Assembly (NCBI GenBank): GCA_963819715.1
Contig: CAWFXE010000002.1
Coordinates: 930,001 to 994,000, forward strand
Direction of reading: 5' to 3'
DNA from: DASUPK01 sp963819715
Lineage (GTDB): Bacteria; Actinomycetota; Thermoleophilia; Solirubrobacterales; 70-9
DNA: 64,000 nucleotides
Part shown: in pieces, positions 56,237-63,942 of the stretch
Position numbering within the stretch: the first letter of the stretch is position 1
Layout of the letters: the number at the start of each line of letters is the position of its first letter
Program-made: the position numbers and the translations under genes
Notes under the pieces: generated by a model
Seen by the model: the letters and a program-made list of their open reading frames with translations, nothing else
The model's database searches: none
What the model was told of the DNA's origin: nothing

Positions 56237-56875
56237 TTACTGGTTCGGATCGGTGGTCGTAACGACCCCGTCAGCGAGGTCGAGCACTGAGTCCCACGGC
56301 AACAAGTACTTCCCACCGGCAGGGTCGTCCTCGGACGCGAGGCCGATTCTCTGTCTCCATGCCCCATTGCCTGCGATCAGTCCCGTCACCCGCCATGCCT
56401 CATTCACGCGTTCGTCCGGAAGCTTTGTCTGCCTCTCCACCCGCACGTCCCAGATCCGCCCCAGGTCCCGCCCGGAGCCGGTCTCGAGTCGCGACCGTAG
56501 GAGCTCTGAAACGCGGATCGTGCCGCGCGGCGGGGCATCGACCCACTGGACGCTTCTCCCGTCGGCGGTCCAGAGCCCCAGATCCGCGGCCGAGCGGGAG
56601 AGCCCGACGGACGTCCCCACGCGGTTCACCTCATCCCAGGGGACGCGGTGCATGTAGCTCGGGCCCAATCCCTTGACCAGATAGGCGAACGGTCTGCGCA
56701 GTCGGCTCGTCCAGGCCCCGGGACCGACGAGCAGCGCCGAGACCTCCGTTCGGGATCCTGGAGCGCCCTTCAGCTGGATGTCATCGACGCGCCCGCAGCG
56801 CCTCTCCTCGGCGTCGAGCAGCTGATCGTCGAGCAGGCGGAGGCCGAGATCGACCTGTATCCCGGCGGCGCTCAT
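56237..56875 (-). CDS. PRC-barrel-like protein linked to the Nramp-type transporter
   Basis: A 212-residue soluble protein with repeated beta-rich segments, for example Y-M-H-R-V-P-W-D-E-V and a later K-Y-L-L-P-W-D-S-V. These resemble the PRC-barrel-like pieces that accompany metal transporters. I am not certain of the fold. The ATG overlaps the transporter stop (ATGA), so it is translated after it. A regulatory or accessory role for metal uptake is the likely reading. Confidence 0.55.
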   Translation of the reverse strand: MSAAGIQVDLGLRLLDDQLLDAEERRCGRVDDIQLKGAPGSRTEVSALLVGPGAWTSRLRRPFAYLVKGLGPSYMHRVPWDEVNRVGTSVGLSRSAADLGLWTADGRSVQWVDAPPRGTIRVSELLRSRLETGSGRDLGRIWDVRVERQTKLPDERVNEAWRVTGLIAGNGAWRQRIGLASEDDPAGGKYLLPWDSVLDLADGVVTTTDPNQ

Positions 56876-58119
56876 CCGGATCCGTGGTTCGTCGCGAACA
56901 GGAGCGGCAGTGCGACCACGGACACCACCGTGAGCAGGACGAGATAGGCAATGCCAAGGGCATTCGCTATCCGGCCGTTGACGTGCTCGCCCATGTAGCG
57001 CTCGTCGCGGGCGATCAGCAGGATCGGCAGGTAGGTCAGCGGCAGCGCGACCACCGCCATCACCACGGCGTACTCGGTGATCAATACGGGGTTCGCACCT
57101 GTCAGGTCGATGACGAAGGCGAGGACGAAGAGCAGGACCCAGGCGGAGTTGAATCCCGGCGCCTTGCGCGACCTGCGCGCCTTCCTGCTCTTCCCCCACT
57201 CCCACCCGAGGAACTGGGCGAACGCATACGCGCCAGCGAACGAGCCCTCGACCGCCGCCCCGCCGATCGCGAACATCATGCCGAGTGCTGCGAGCAGCAG
57301 CCCGGTCTGACCGAAGGTGATCTGAGCCCCCAGCGCGGTGGTGCCCAGAAACTCGGGGCTGACCCCAGGCGGATGGAAGAGCACCGCCGCGACGATGATC
57401 AGGGCGACCGAGAAGACCCCTCCGAGTGCGAACCCGAACAGCGCGTTCATCCTGTTGACGACGAGATCGCCCTCGCTCTCGTCCCATCCCTCCTCGACGG
57501 CCCCGGATGAGTAGAAGTAGACCTCGTAGGGCACCATCGCCGCGGCGATCACCCCCACGGCGAAATACCAGTAGATGAGCGTGTCCTCACCCGTCTGCCA
57601 ATGGGGCACGAATCCGGCTGCAACGTCTCCCCAATCCGGATGCAGGTGGACGGCCGCGACGATGAAGACGCCCAGCAGCAGCCCGCCGTATCCGAAGACG
57701 CGCTCGATCCCTTCGAAGGGAAGGACCCAGACCAGCAGGATGATCGCCGCCGCCGCGATCAGCAGGAGAACCCTGAACGGGAGGTCCGCGAAGTAGAGCT
57801 GGAGGACGAGCGCGATCCCTCCGACCTCGGCTGCGACCGTGAGGATGTTGATCGCCTCGCTCGCGATCAGGGTGACCAAGCCCGGGCCAAAGCCGAGCCG
57901 CTGGCGCACCACGTCGAAGACCGGGCGCTTCGTGATCGTCGCCACCCGGCCGCACATCTCGGCGTAGGTCGCGATCCCGACCACGCCGATCGGCACGGTC
58001 CAAAGGAGCTGATAGCCGAACAGCGCTCCAGCCTGGGAGTCGAAGACGAGTTCCCCGATGTCGACGAAGCCGCCCAACGCCGCGACCACTCCGAGCGCGA
58101 TCTGAAAGACCTTCCTCAC
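56872..58119 (-). CDS. Nramp-related divalent metal transporter with altered metal-site motifs
   Basis: A 415-residue membrane protein with about 11 helices in the Nramp/APC arrangement. Where classic Nramp proteins have D-P-G-N in helix 1, this one has D20-I-G-E23. Where they have M-P-H in helix 6, it has M195-V-P-Y-E199. Such changes occur in Nramp-related Mg transporters and some actinobacterial relatives, so Mg or another divalent ion may be the substrate rather than Mn or Fe. It overlaps the upstream lipoprotein and downstream PRC-like genes by ATGA. Confidence 0.8.
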   Translation of the reverse strand: MRKVFQIALGVVAALGGFVDIGELVFDSQAGALFGYQLLWTVPIGVVGIATYAEMCGRVATITKRPVFDVVRQRLGFGPGLVTLIASEAINILTVAAEVGGIALVLQLYFADLPFRVLLLIAAAAIILLVWVLPFEGIERVFGYGGLLLGVFIVAAVHLHPDWGDVAAGFVPHWQTGEDTLIYWYFAVGVIAAAMVPYEVYFYSSGAVEEGWDESEGDLVVNRMNALFGFALGGVFSVALIIVAAVLFHPPGVSPEFLGTTALGAQITFGQTGLLLAALGMMFAIGGAAVEGSFAGAYAFAQFLGWEWGKSRKARRSRKAPGFNSAWVLLFVLAFVIDLTGANPVLITEYAVVMAVVALPLTYLPILLIARDERYMGEHVNGRIANALGIAYLVLLTVVSVVALPLLFATNHGSG

Positions 58120-58559
58120 AACGAGTCCTCTGCCGAGCTCGCCTGTCGATGCAGCGAGCGCAACCCGCGGGTCACGTTCGATGCGAGATCGCTGTTGCCG
58201 GGATCGGAATGAAGGGCATCGAGCAGCGCGGCCGCCCGATTCCCAATCTGGTTGCCCCTGATCGCCGCTTCCTGAAAACCGCTTTCAGTCGGCGTCTCGG
58301 CCAGGGCGTCAGCCGCATTCCGCGACTGCTTCGCGAGCTCGGCGGTTCGGATCCCAATGAAGTCTGCGGGAGCACGGGAGCGAGCCGCCTGGTCCGCGAC
58401 CAGCATTCCCTCCCCCGTGGAGGAGACGAGCATCTTCAGATCCGTCGAGACCGCGTCCTTGTCCAGCCGACCGCAACCGGCCAGCACCACCAGTCCCACC
58501 AAGGCGATCAGAAGAACAGCCGCCCGCGCGATGGCGGGTGGCCTCCCCAGGACGGTCAG
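58116..58559 (-). CDS. lipoprotein of unknown function, probable CTG start
   Basis: About 147 residues. A lipobox L-A-G-C is preceded by a hydrophobic stretch, then a helical charged mature part. The first standard start (TTG 58502) would leave only nine residues before the Cys. Starting at CTG 58559, which overlaps the upstream TGA as CTGA, gives a full signal peptide with basic n-region and a 17-residue hydrophobic core. Overlaps the transporter gene by ATGA. Confidence 0.6.
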   Translation of the reverse strand: MTVLGRPPAIARAAVLLIALVGLVVLAGCGRLDKDAVSTDLKMLVSSTGEGMLVADQAARSRAPADFIGIRTAELAKQSRNAADALAETPTESGFQEAAIRGNQIGNRAAALLDALHSDPGNSDLASNVTRGLRSLHRQASSAEDSL

Positions 58560-58822
58560 TCGGCTTTGCCCCCCCGACGGCGGATTGCTTGGCGCAGCTG
58601 GTCCTTGCCCATCTTGGAGCGGCCCCGGATATCGAGTCGCGCGGCCTCTCTGTTGAGCTGATCACGAGTCTTGGCCTGACCCTTGCGGACCTTGTTCGCC
58701 TCCTTGCCGAGCGCTGTCTTCGTCTTCTTCGGCAGGCTCTTGAGGGTCTGCTTCTTGCGAGCTCCCGCCTGCGCCTTCTTCACATTGCGCTTGGCGGCGC
58801 GCCGCTGCGTCTGCGTCGCCAT
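58556..58822 (-). CDS. small basic protein with Rho-N/SAP-like C-terminal motif
   Basis: An 88-residue Lys/Arg-rich protein whose C-terminus reads T-R-D-Q-L-N-R-E-A then I-R-G-R-S-K-M-G-K-D-Q-L-R-Q-A-I. This helix-extended-loop-helix pattern occurs in Rho N-terminal and plasmid-stabilisation-type proteins that bind nucleic acid. The ATG overlaps the preceding homologue's stop (TGATG). Confidence 0.6.
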   Translation of the reverse strand: MATQTQRRAAKRNVKKAQAGARKKQTLKSLPKKTKTALGKEANKVRKGQAKTRDQLNREAARLDIRGRSKMGKDQLRQAIRRRGGKAD

Positions 58823-59160
58823 CAGTTCTTCCCCCCGATCGCCGCGGCCAGCTGCCGCTTGCTCATCTTCGACCGCCCCCTGATGCCGCGGTTCTTCGCC
58901 TCTTCGTAGAGCTGGTCGCGAGTGCGTCCGCCCGGCCCGGTTCCAGAGCGAAGCCCACCGCGTCGGTGCGACGAGATGTCGCGCTTCGACGCCGAGGACG
59001 CTTGACGAGAGCTCCCTGCCCTGGCTCGCTCCTTGTTTACCGTGCGGGCGGCGATCTCCTCGGCTCGTTTCTCTGACCGACCCTCGCTCTTCTCGCTCTT
59101 CTTCACGTGCTCGTACATCCGGGCCCACTTGGTGCCCTTCTTGACTCCTCTTGGTGGCAT
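58822..59160 (-). CDS. small basic protein with Rho-N/SAP-like C-terminal motif, paralogue
   Basis: A 112-residue protein ending in the same pattern as the next gene (T-R-D-Q-L-Y-E-E-A, I-R-G-R-S-K-M-S-K-R-Q-L-A-A-A-I). Its N-terminal half is rich in Lys, Glu, Arg and Ser and starts P-P-R-G-V-K-K-G-T-K. AGGAGG lies seven bases before the ATG. Likely DNA- or RNA-binding; possibly nucleoid- or stress-related. Confidence 0.6.
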   Translation of the reverse strand: MPPRGVKKGTKWARMYEHVKKSEKSEGRSEKRAEEIAARTVNKERARAGSSRQASSASKRDISSHRRGGLRSGTGPGGRTRDQLYEEAKNRGIRGRSKMSKRQLAAAIGGKN

Positions 59161-59225
59161 TCGCCTGCCTCCTCTCTGGTCTCGTCACACGGTTTACCCG
59201 GAGAGCGGCGAGCGAATCGCGGCGG

Positions 59226-60251
59226 TCAGAAGAGCTTCGTCTGCACCACCTTTGGCTCGGTAGGCTCAGCGGCCCGTCTTCTGCGGATGGCCTCGAGACG
59301 CGCGCGCCGGCTGTAGCGCGGGTCGTGGGAGAGGTTGGGCGTTCGGACGAGCGAGCCGATCCGCTTGCGCTCAGCGGGCGGCGCGTAGGCACGGTCCTGG
59401 TAGAGCTCCTCGTACCGCGGCACAAGATCCGGCCGGGCCGCCGAAAGCCAGGACATGAAGACTTCCTTCACTCCCGGTCGCAGGTGCAGCGCGATCCCGT
59501 TGACGAAGGTCGCACCGGCCTCCTCGGCGATTGAGACGATCTCCTCGACCAGCTCGGGCGAATCGTTGATACCGGGCATCAGCGGGGCGATCAGGACACC
59601 CGAGGCGATGCCGGCCTCGTTGAACTTCGCCACGGCCTCGAGCCGCTTGCGCGGGTGTGGCGTGTGCGGCTCGGTCTCCCGCCAGATCTTCTCGTCCAGG
59701 GTGGGGACCGAGAAGTTCACCGAGACCTCAGCAATCTCCGCCAGCTCGAGGTAGAGGTCCATGTCCCGCAGGGGCAGTGGAGACTTCGAGAGCACCGACG
59801 CGGGGGTGCAGGTGTCACGGAGCGCCTCCAACATCGGTGGCATCAGCCGGTAGCGTCCTTCGGCCCACTGGTATGGATCGGTGTTGGTCCCGAATGCGAC
59901 CAACTCGCGCTTCCAGCTCGGCCTGCTGAGCTCGGCCCGAAGCAACTCGGGAACGTTGACCTTGACGACGATCTCCCGCTCGAAATCGCGGCCCGCATTC
60001 AAGTCCAAATACGTATGGGTGTTGCGGGCGAAGCAAAAATTGCATGCATGGGAACAACCTCGGAATGCGTTGACCGTCCAGTCGAACGGCAGGTAGTCGC
60101 CCGGCACCTTGTTGAGCGCCGACTTGGCTCGGACCTCGTGGAAGTTGATGCCGAGGGCTTCCGGAGCGTCGAAGGTCCGGACCCTCTCGACGTCGAGCCC
60201 GGGCAGGCTGCTCCCCCTCTCTCGATCGACCTTCTGTGAGTCCCAGCGCAT
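59226..60251 (-). CDS. radical SAM protein (SPL-like / Rv2578c-type)
   Basis: A 341-residue protein with the cluster motif R-G-C-S-H-A-C-N-F-C-F-A-R-N (CxxxCxxC) near residue 68. The N-terminal N-x-x-R-G-C-S-H segment and the T-D-P-Y-Q-x-x-E segment match the spore-photoproduct-lyase-like family widespread in Actinobacteria, whose substrate is unknown. ATG 60251 has a GGAGAG upstream. The upstream region is divergent from udgX. Confidence 0.82.
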   Translation of the reverse strand: MRWDSQKVDRERGSSLPGLDVERVRTFDAPEALGINFHEVRAKSALNKVPGDYLPFDWTVNAFRGCSHACNFCFARNTHTYLDLNAGRDFEREIVVKVNVPELLRAELSRPSWKRELVAFGTNTDPYQWAEGRYRLMPPMLEALRDTCTPASVLSKSPLPLRDMDLYLELAEIAEVSVNFSVPTLDEKIWRETEPHTPHPRKRLEAVAKFNEAGIASGVLIAPLMPGINDSPELVEEIVSIAEEAGATFVNGIALHLRPGVKEVFMSWLSAARPDLVPRYEELYQDRAYAPPAERKRIGSLVRTPNLSHDPRYSRRARLEAIRRRRAAEPTEPKVVQTKLF

Positions 60252-60373
60252 CCTCTCTCCAGTGTTGCGATTTCCGAGCGTAGAAGCGAACGTATGTTCG
60301 CGCCCGGATCGGCGCCGACTGCTCGGATGAAACGGCGGGTAGGAGCGTTTCGTGAGCCGGCTACCTCTCACCG

Positions 60374-61001
60374 GTGAGGAGACCAGCGGCGCCGAGGCGC
60401 TCCATCCCGCAGCGGCCGACCCTCAAGGCCCTGAGGGAGGCGGCTGCTGCGTGCACGGCCTGTCCCCTCCACGAGACGGGTACGCAGACTGTCTTCGGCG
60501 AGGGACTCAAGCGGGCCCGGCTGATGCTGATCGGCGAGCAGCCGGGTGACCGCGAGGACATCGAGGGGCACCCGTTCGTCGGGCCCGCGGGCCGGATCCT
60601 CGACCAGGCGCTCGAGCAGGCGGAGATCGAGCGCGGCGACGCATACGTCACCAACGTTGTCAAGCACTTCAAGTGGACTCCGAGGGGAACGCGGCGGATC
60701 CACCAGGCGCCCAAGGCCGAGGAGATCGAGGCCTGCGCACCCTGGCTGGAGGCCGAGTTTGGAGGTGGTCGACCCCGAAGTGATGGTTTGTCTCGGCGCA
60801 ACCGCGGTCAGGGCCGTGATCGGCGGCAAGGCACGGGTGATGAAGGACCACGGGGAGTTCCTGGAGGCGAAGCTCGGTCTGACCGCGATGCCGACTCTTC
60901 ATCCTTCCGCCATCCTTCGGGCCGACCCCGAGGATCGCGACGACGCGATGGCGCTCCTGGTCGGGGACCTGCGGAAGGTCCGCGACCACCTCTCCGGCTG
61001 A
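60374..61001 (+). pseudogene. udgX: UdgX-type uracil-DNA glycosylase, frameshifted
   Basis: The first 128 residues are a family 4-like glycosylase with a C-T-A-C pair, I-G-E-Q-P-G-D (motif 1) and the UdgX hallmark R-G-T-R-R-I-H with His110, the residue that forms a covalent bond to uracil-excised DNA. At T-T-T 60758-60760 the frame breaks. One T removed gives continuous A-E-L-E-V-V-D-P-E-V-M and then the C-terminal H-P-S-A-I-L motif, ending at 61001. Total length would be about 208 residues as in known UdgX. It may be an assembly error or a true lesion. Confidence 0.75.
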
Positions 61002-61007
61002 ACGACG

Positions 61008-61604
61008 ATGACCAACGAGAACTCCAAGCTCCACCCCGCCGAGCACCGTGCCTACCGGGAGCTCTACGCGTCGGCACGCCATCTCGGCCATCGCTGGGCG
61101 CGGCTCGGGACGCTGCTGGAGGACATCCCGATCGGCGAGAGGCTCCAGCGCGGAGCGGCCGAGGCCCGGCGCCTGCTCGAGGATCTCCAGCCCCGTACGG
61201 AGGCGTACGGCCTCTACGGCACGCCGATGGCCCAGAACGTCGGCGCGAGGCTCGCCGACCTGCGTTCGGGAATCGCGGATCGCGGCGGCGACACCGGAAT
61301 GGTCGCGCGATTCTCCGTCCTCGACGGTGAGCACCTCACGACCCTCCTCCGGCAGCTCGCGGAGCTCGCGCGCGCTCGCCAGGATCGCGACATGGCGGGG
61401 TTCTGTGAGGACTGGGCCGTGCGCTTCGAGCCGCATCTCGACGCGGTTCGCCAGGCGGCCGTCGAGCTGGGCGAGGATCCCGACCGGACCGCCGCGCCGG
61501 TCGCGGACACGGTCCTGAACAAGGCGGCCCACGGTGTGGGCTGGACGTTCGGCGCGTTCGGCGAGGGCGTCGACCAGATCGCCGGCCGGCTCCGGCGACG
61601 CTAG
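61008..61604 (+). CDS. hypothetical helical protein
   Basis: A 198-residue, mostly alpha-helical cytosolic protein with no signal peptide, no cysteine motif beyond one Cys and frequent Leu-Ala-Arg heptads (coiled-coil-like around residues 20-60 and 105-140). It starts seven bases after udgX and converges on thiSG with four bases of overlap. Not recognised. Confidence 0.55.
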   Translation: MTNENSKLHPAEHRAYRELYASARHLGHRWARLGTLLEDIPIGERLQRGAAEARRLLEDLQPRTEAYGLYGTPMAQNVGARLADLRSGIADRGGDTGMVARFSVLDGEHLTTLLRQLAELARARQDRDMAGFCEDWAVRFEPHLDAVRQAAVELGEDPDRTAAPVADTVLNKAAHGVGWTFGAFGEGVDQIAGRLRRR

Positions 61605-62575
61605 GAGAGGTCCGGAGTTCCCTCGAGCGGCGTCGAGGCCTCGGCGTGCAGCTGCCGTGGGATCCGGCCCGCCCGCTTCGCCGCCCAGCCCGCCTCGACC
61701 GCCGAGCGCATCGCGGCCGCCATCCCCGCCGGATCCTCCGCCCGTGACACCGAGCTGGCCAGCAGCACTCCGTCACAGCCGAGCTCCATGGCGAGGGCGG
61801 CGTCCGAGGCCGTGCCGATGCCGGCGTCCAGGATCACCGGCACTCCCGCGCGCTCGGCGATGATGCGGACGTTGTAGGGGTTGCGAATCCCCATCCCGGA
61901 GCCGATCGGCGAGCCCAGGGGCATCACCGCCGCGCAGCCGGCGTCCTCCAGACGGCGGGCGAGGATGGGGTCGTCGTTCGTGTAGGGGAGAACCGTGAAG
62001 CCGTCGTCGACAAGGGTCTCGGCGGCGTCGATCAGCTCGACCGCGTCCGGGAACAGCGTGCGGTCGTCGCCGATCACCTCGAGCTTCACCCAGTCGGTCT
62101 CGAACGCCTCCCTCGCGAGCTTTGCGGTCCGGACGGCGTCGCGGGCCGTGTAGCAGCCGGCCGTGTTGGGGAGCGCAAACAGCCCGAGGCCGCGGATGAC
62201 GTCGAGGACCGATCCCTGCGCTGTCGGGTCCACACGGCGCAACGCGACCGTGACGATCTCCGTCCCCGAGGCGATCAGCGCCTCCTCCATCTGCTCCAGC
62301 GAGCGGAATCCACCCGTGCCCGTGATGAGGCGCGAGCCCCAGGTGCGACCCCCGAGCTCGAAGGCGTCGTCGGCGCCGCCCTGAATCGCCGCGAGCACCT
62401 CGACGCTCTGTCCTTCTCTCAATCTGGTCGTCTCCCATTCGCTGCGCGGCACCACGTCACCATCGAGGGCCACCGCCACACCGCGCTCCGTTGGCGCCCC
62501 GGAGGCCTCGATCGCCGTAGCGACGGTCGCGCCGTCCGGAATGGTGACGACCTCGCCGTTGAGCTCGATGTTCAT
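61601..62575 (-). CDS. ThiS-ThiG fusion: sulfur carrier joined to thiazole synthase
   Basis: A single 324-residue frame. Residues 1-67 are ThiS (starting M-N-I-E-L-N-G, ending A-A-I-Q-G-G), the ubiquitin-like carrier whose C-terminal Gly-Gly normally receives sulfur. Residues 73-324 are ThiG: L-I-T-G-T-G-G-F-R, the Schiff-base Lys164 in W-V-K-L-E-V-I-G-D, and the phosphate loop D-A-G-I-G-T-A-S-D. No stop lies between them, so the Gly-Gly is internal. ATGA overlap with thiO. Confidence 0.88.
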   Translation of the reverse strand: MNIELNGEVVTIPDGATVATAIEASGAPTERGVAVALDGDVVPRSEWETTRLREGQSVEVLAAIQGGADDAFELGGRTWGSRLITGTGGFRSLEQMEEALIASGTEIVTVALRRVDPTAQGSVLDVIRGLGLFALPNTAGCYTARDAVRTAKLAREAFETDWVKLEVIGDDRTLFPDAVELIDAAETLVDDGFTVLPYTNDDPILARRLEDAGCAAVMPLGSPIGSGMGIRNPYNVRIIAERAGVPVILDAGIGTASDAALAMELGCDGVLLASSVSRAEDPAGMAAAMRSAVEAGWAAKRAGRIPRQLHAEASTPLEGTPDLS

Positions 62576-63738
62576 GCAACCTCCACCGCGGTCTTGGCCG
62601 AGCGGCCCGCGAACCGCCCGGGCGAGAACGGCTCCAGGTCGATCGGCGGCTGCTTGCCTTCGAGCAGATCGGCGACGCACTCCGCCGTCAGCGGAGCCTG
62701 GAGGACACCGTTCCGGAAATGGCCGGTGGCGACCAGCAATCCCTCGGTTGCGCTCGCCCCGATCAACGGGGCGTTGTCCGGGCTTCCCGGGCGCAGGCCG
62801 GCCGTCATCTCCGCAAGCTCCATCTCCGCGATCTCCGGGATCAGCCGATAGGCCTCGCGCAGCAGCTCGTGGACCCCTCCCGCCGTCACGGTCGTATCGA
62901 AGCCCTTCTCCTCCACGGTGGCCCCGACGATCAGGCGGCCGTCGGCCCGAGGGACGAGGTAGACGCGTTCCCCACTGACGATCCGCTCGCACACCGGCTC
63001 ATCCGCCGGATTGCGAAGGGTGAGGATCTCGCCCTTCACCGGCCGGACGGGGGGCCTGGCCTCCTGGGGGACCCAGTCGGCTCGTCCGGACCAGCAACCT
63101 GCGGCGAGCACGACGTTCGCAGCCGTGAAGGTTCGGCCGTCGGCCGTGGCGAGCCGCCAAGAGCCATCGCTCCGCTCGGCGGAGGCGACTCGGGCGCCAC
63201 TCAGCACCTCCACGCCATCGCCGTCGAGGGCGGCGAGCAGAGCGGCGGCGGCGCGCTGCGGATCGACGCTCCACTCACCCGGGACATGGGCGCCGCCGCG
63301 GACGCCGGTCGCGAGCCCGGGCTCGAGCTTCCGGCAGGCTCCGCCCGTCAGCCACTCGGACTCGAGGCCGAGTTGGCGATGGAGCTCGTAGCGGCGGCGC
63401 AGGCTCTCCGCCTCATCGCGGTCGAGCGCGACGTGCAGGGCGCCTCGCCGCGCGAAGCCGATCTCGATCCCGGAGGCACGCTCCAGCTCTTCAGCGAATC
63501 CCCGCCAGCGGCTGAGCGACGCGAGGTTGAGCGCCAGCAGGGACTCCTCGCCCCAGGAAGCCTCGCCCGCGGGCGCGAGCATGCCGGCAGCCACCCCCGT
63601 CGCTCCGGCCGCGGGGCGTTCGGCCTCGAGCACGCAGACCCGGGCGCCACGTCTGACGACGCTCCAGGCGGAGGCGAGCCCGATCACGCCGCCGCCGACG
63701 ATGATCGCGTCGTATCCGCTGTTCGTGTCGTTGCTCAT
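62572..63738 (-). CDS. thiO: glycine oxidase ThiO
   Basis: A 388-residue FAD enzyme of the DAO family that makes the iminoglycine for thiazole synthesis. The FAD motif I-I-V-G-G-G-V-I-G-L-A near residue 12, the G-A-T-G-V-A-A-G-M-L-A-P loop and the C-terminal T-G-H-F-R-N-G-V-L-Q-A-P motif are present. It is the first gene under the TPP riboswitch and is followed directly by the thiS-thiG fusion. Confidence 0.9.
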   Translation of the reverse strand: MSNDTNSGYDAIIVGGGVIGLASAWSVVRRGARVCVLEAERPAAGATGVAAGMLAPAGEASWGEESLLALNLASLSRWRGFAEELERASGIEIGFARRGALHVALDRDEAESLRRRYELHRQLGLESEWLTGGACRKLEPGLATGVRGGAHVPGEWSVDPQRAAAALLAALDGDGVEVLSGARVASAERSDGSWRLATADGRTFTAANVVLAAGCWSGRADWVPQEARPPVRPVKGEILTLRNPADEPVCERIVSGERVYLVPRADGRLIVGATVEEKGFDTTVTAGGVHELLREAYRLIPEIAEMELAEMTAGLRPGSPDNAPLIGASATEGLLVATGHFRNGVLQAPLTAECVADLLEGKQPPIDLEPFSPGRFAGRSAKTAVEVA

Positions 63739-63739
63739 T

Positions 63740-63755
63740 GCCGCATGTCTGCGGC
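63740..63755 (-). other. hairpin next to the thiO start codon
   Basis: GCCGCA and TGCGGC form a six-pair stem with a four-base loop ending one base before ATG 63738. It may be the expression platform of the TPP riboswitch. Confidence 0.4.
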
Positions 63756-63766
63756 CGAGGCGCTCC

Positions 63767-63856
63767 AACCTTCCTGCGCCGGCATTACCCGGATCAGGTT
63801 CAGACGGTCGGCGGCGCTTCAGCCGCCCTCTCAGCCCTTTGGTGGGCTCCCGTTAC
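63767..63856 (-). promoter_or_regulatory. TPP riboswitch (THI element)
   Basis: On the minus strand the conserved parts appear in order: a P2 GCCC...GGGC pair, the CTGAGA box (complement of 63829-63834), then CTGAACCTGATCCGGG and GGGTAATGCC (complement of 63781-63790), ending with GCGCAGGAAGG. It precedes thiO and the thiS-thiG fusion and should turn them off when thiamine pyrophosphate is abundant. Confidence 0.95.
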
Positions 63857-63942
63857 AGGTTCATCGTAGATGCGAGGGGGCTCCGAGGCAACGCCGAGGA
63901 GCCACCCGTTTAGTGCAGCCCTTGATCTACGCTGCCCTTGGA

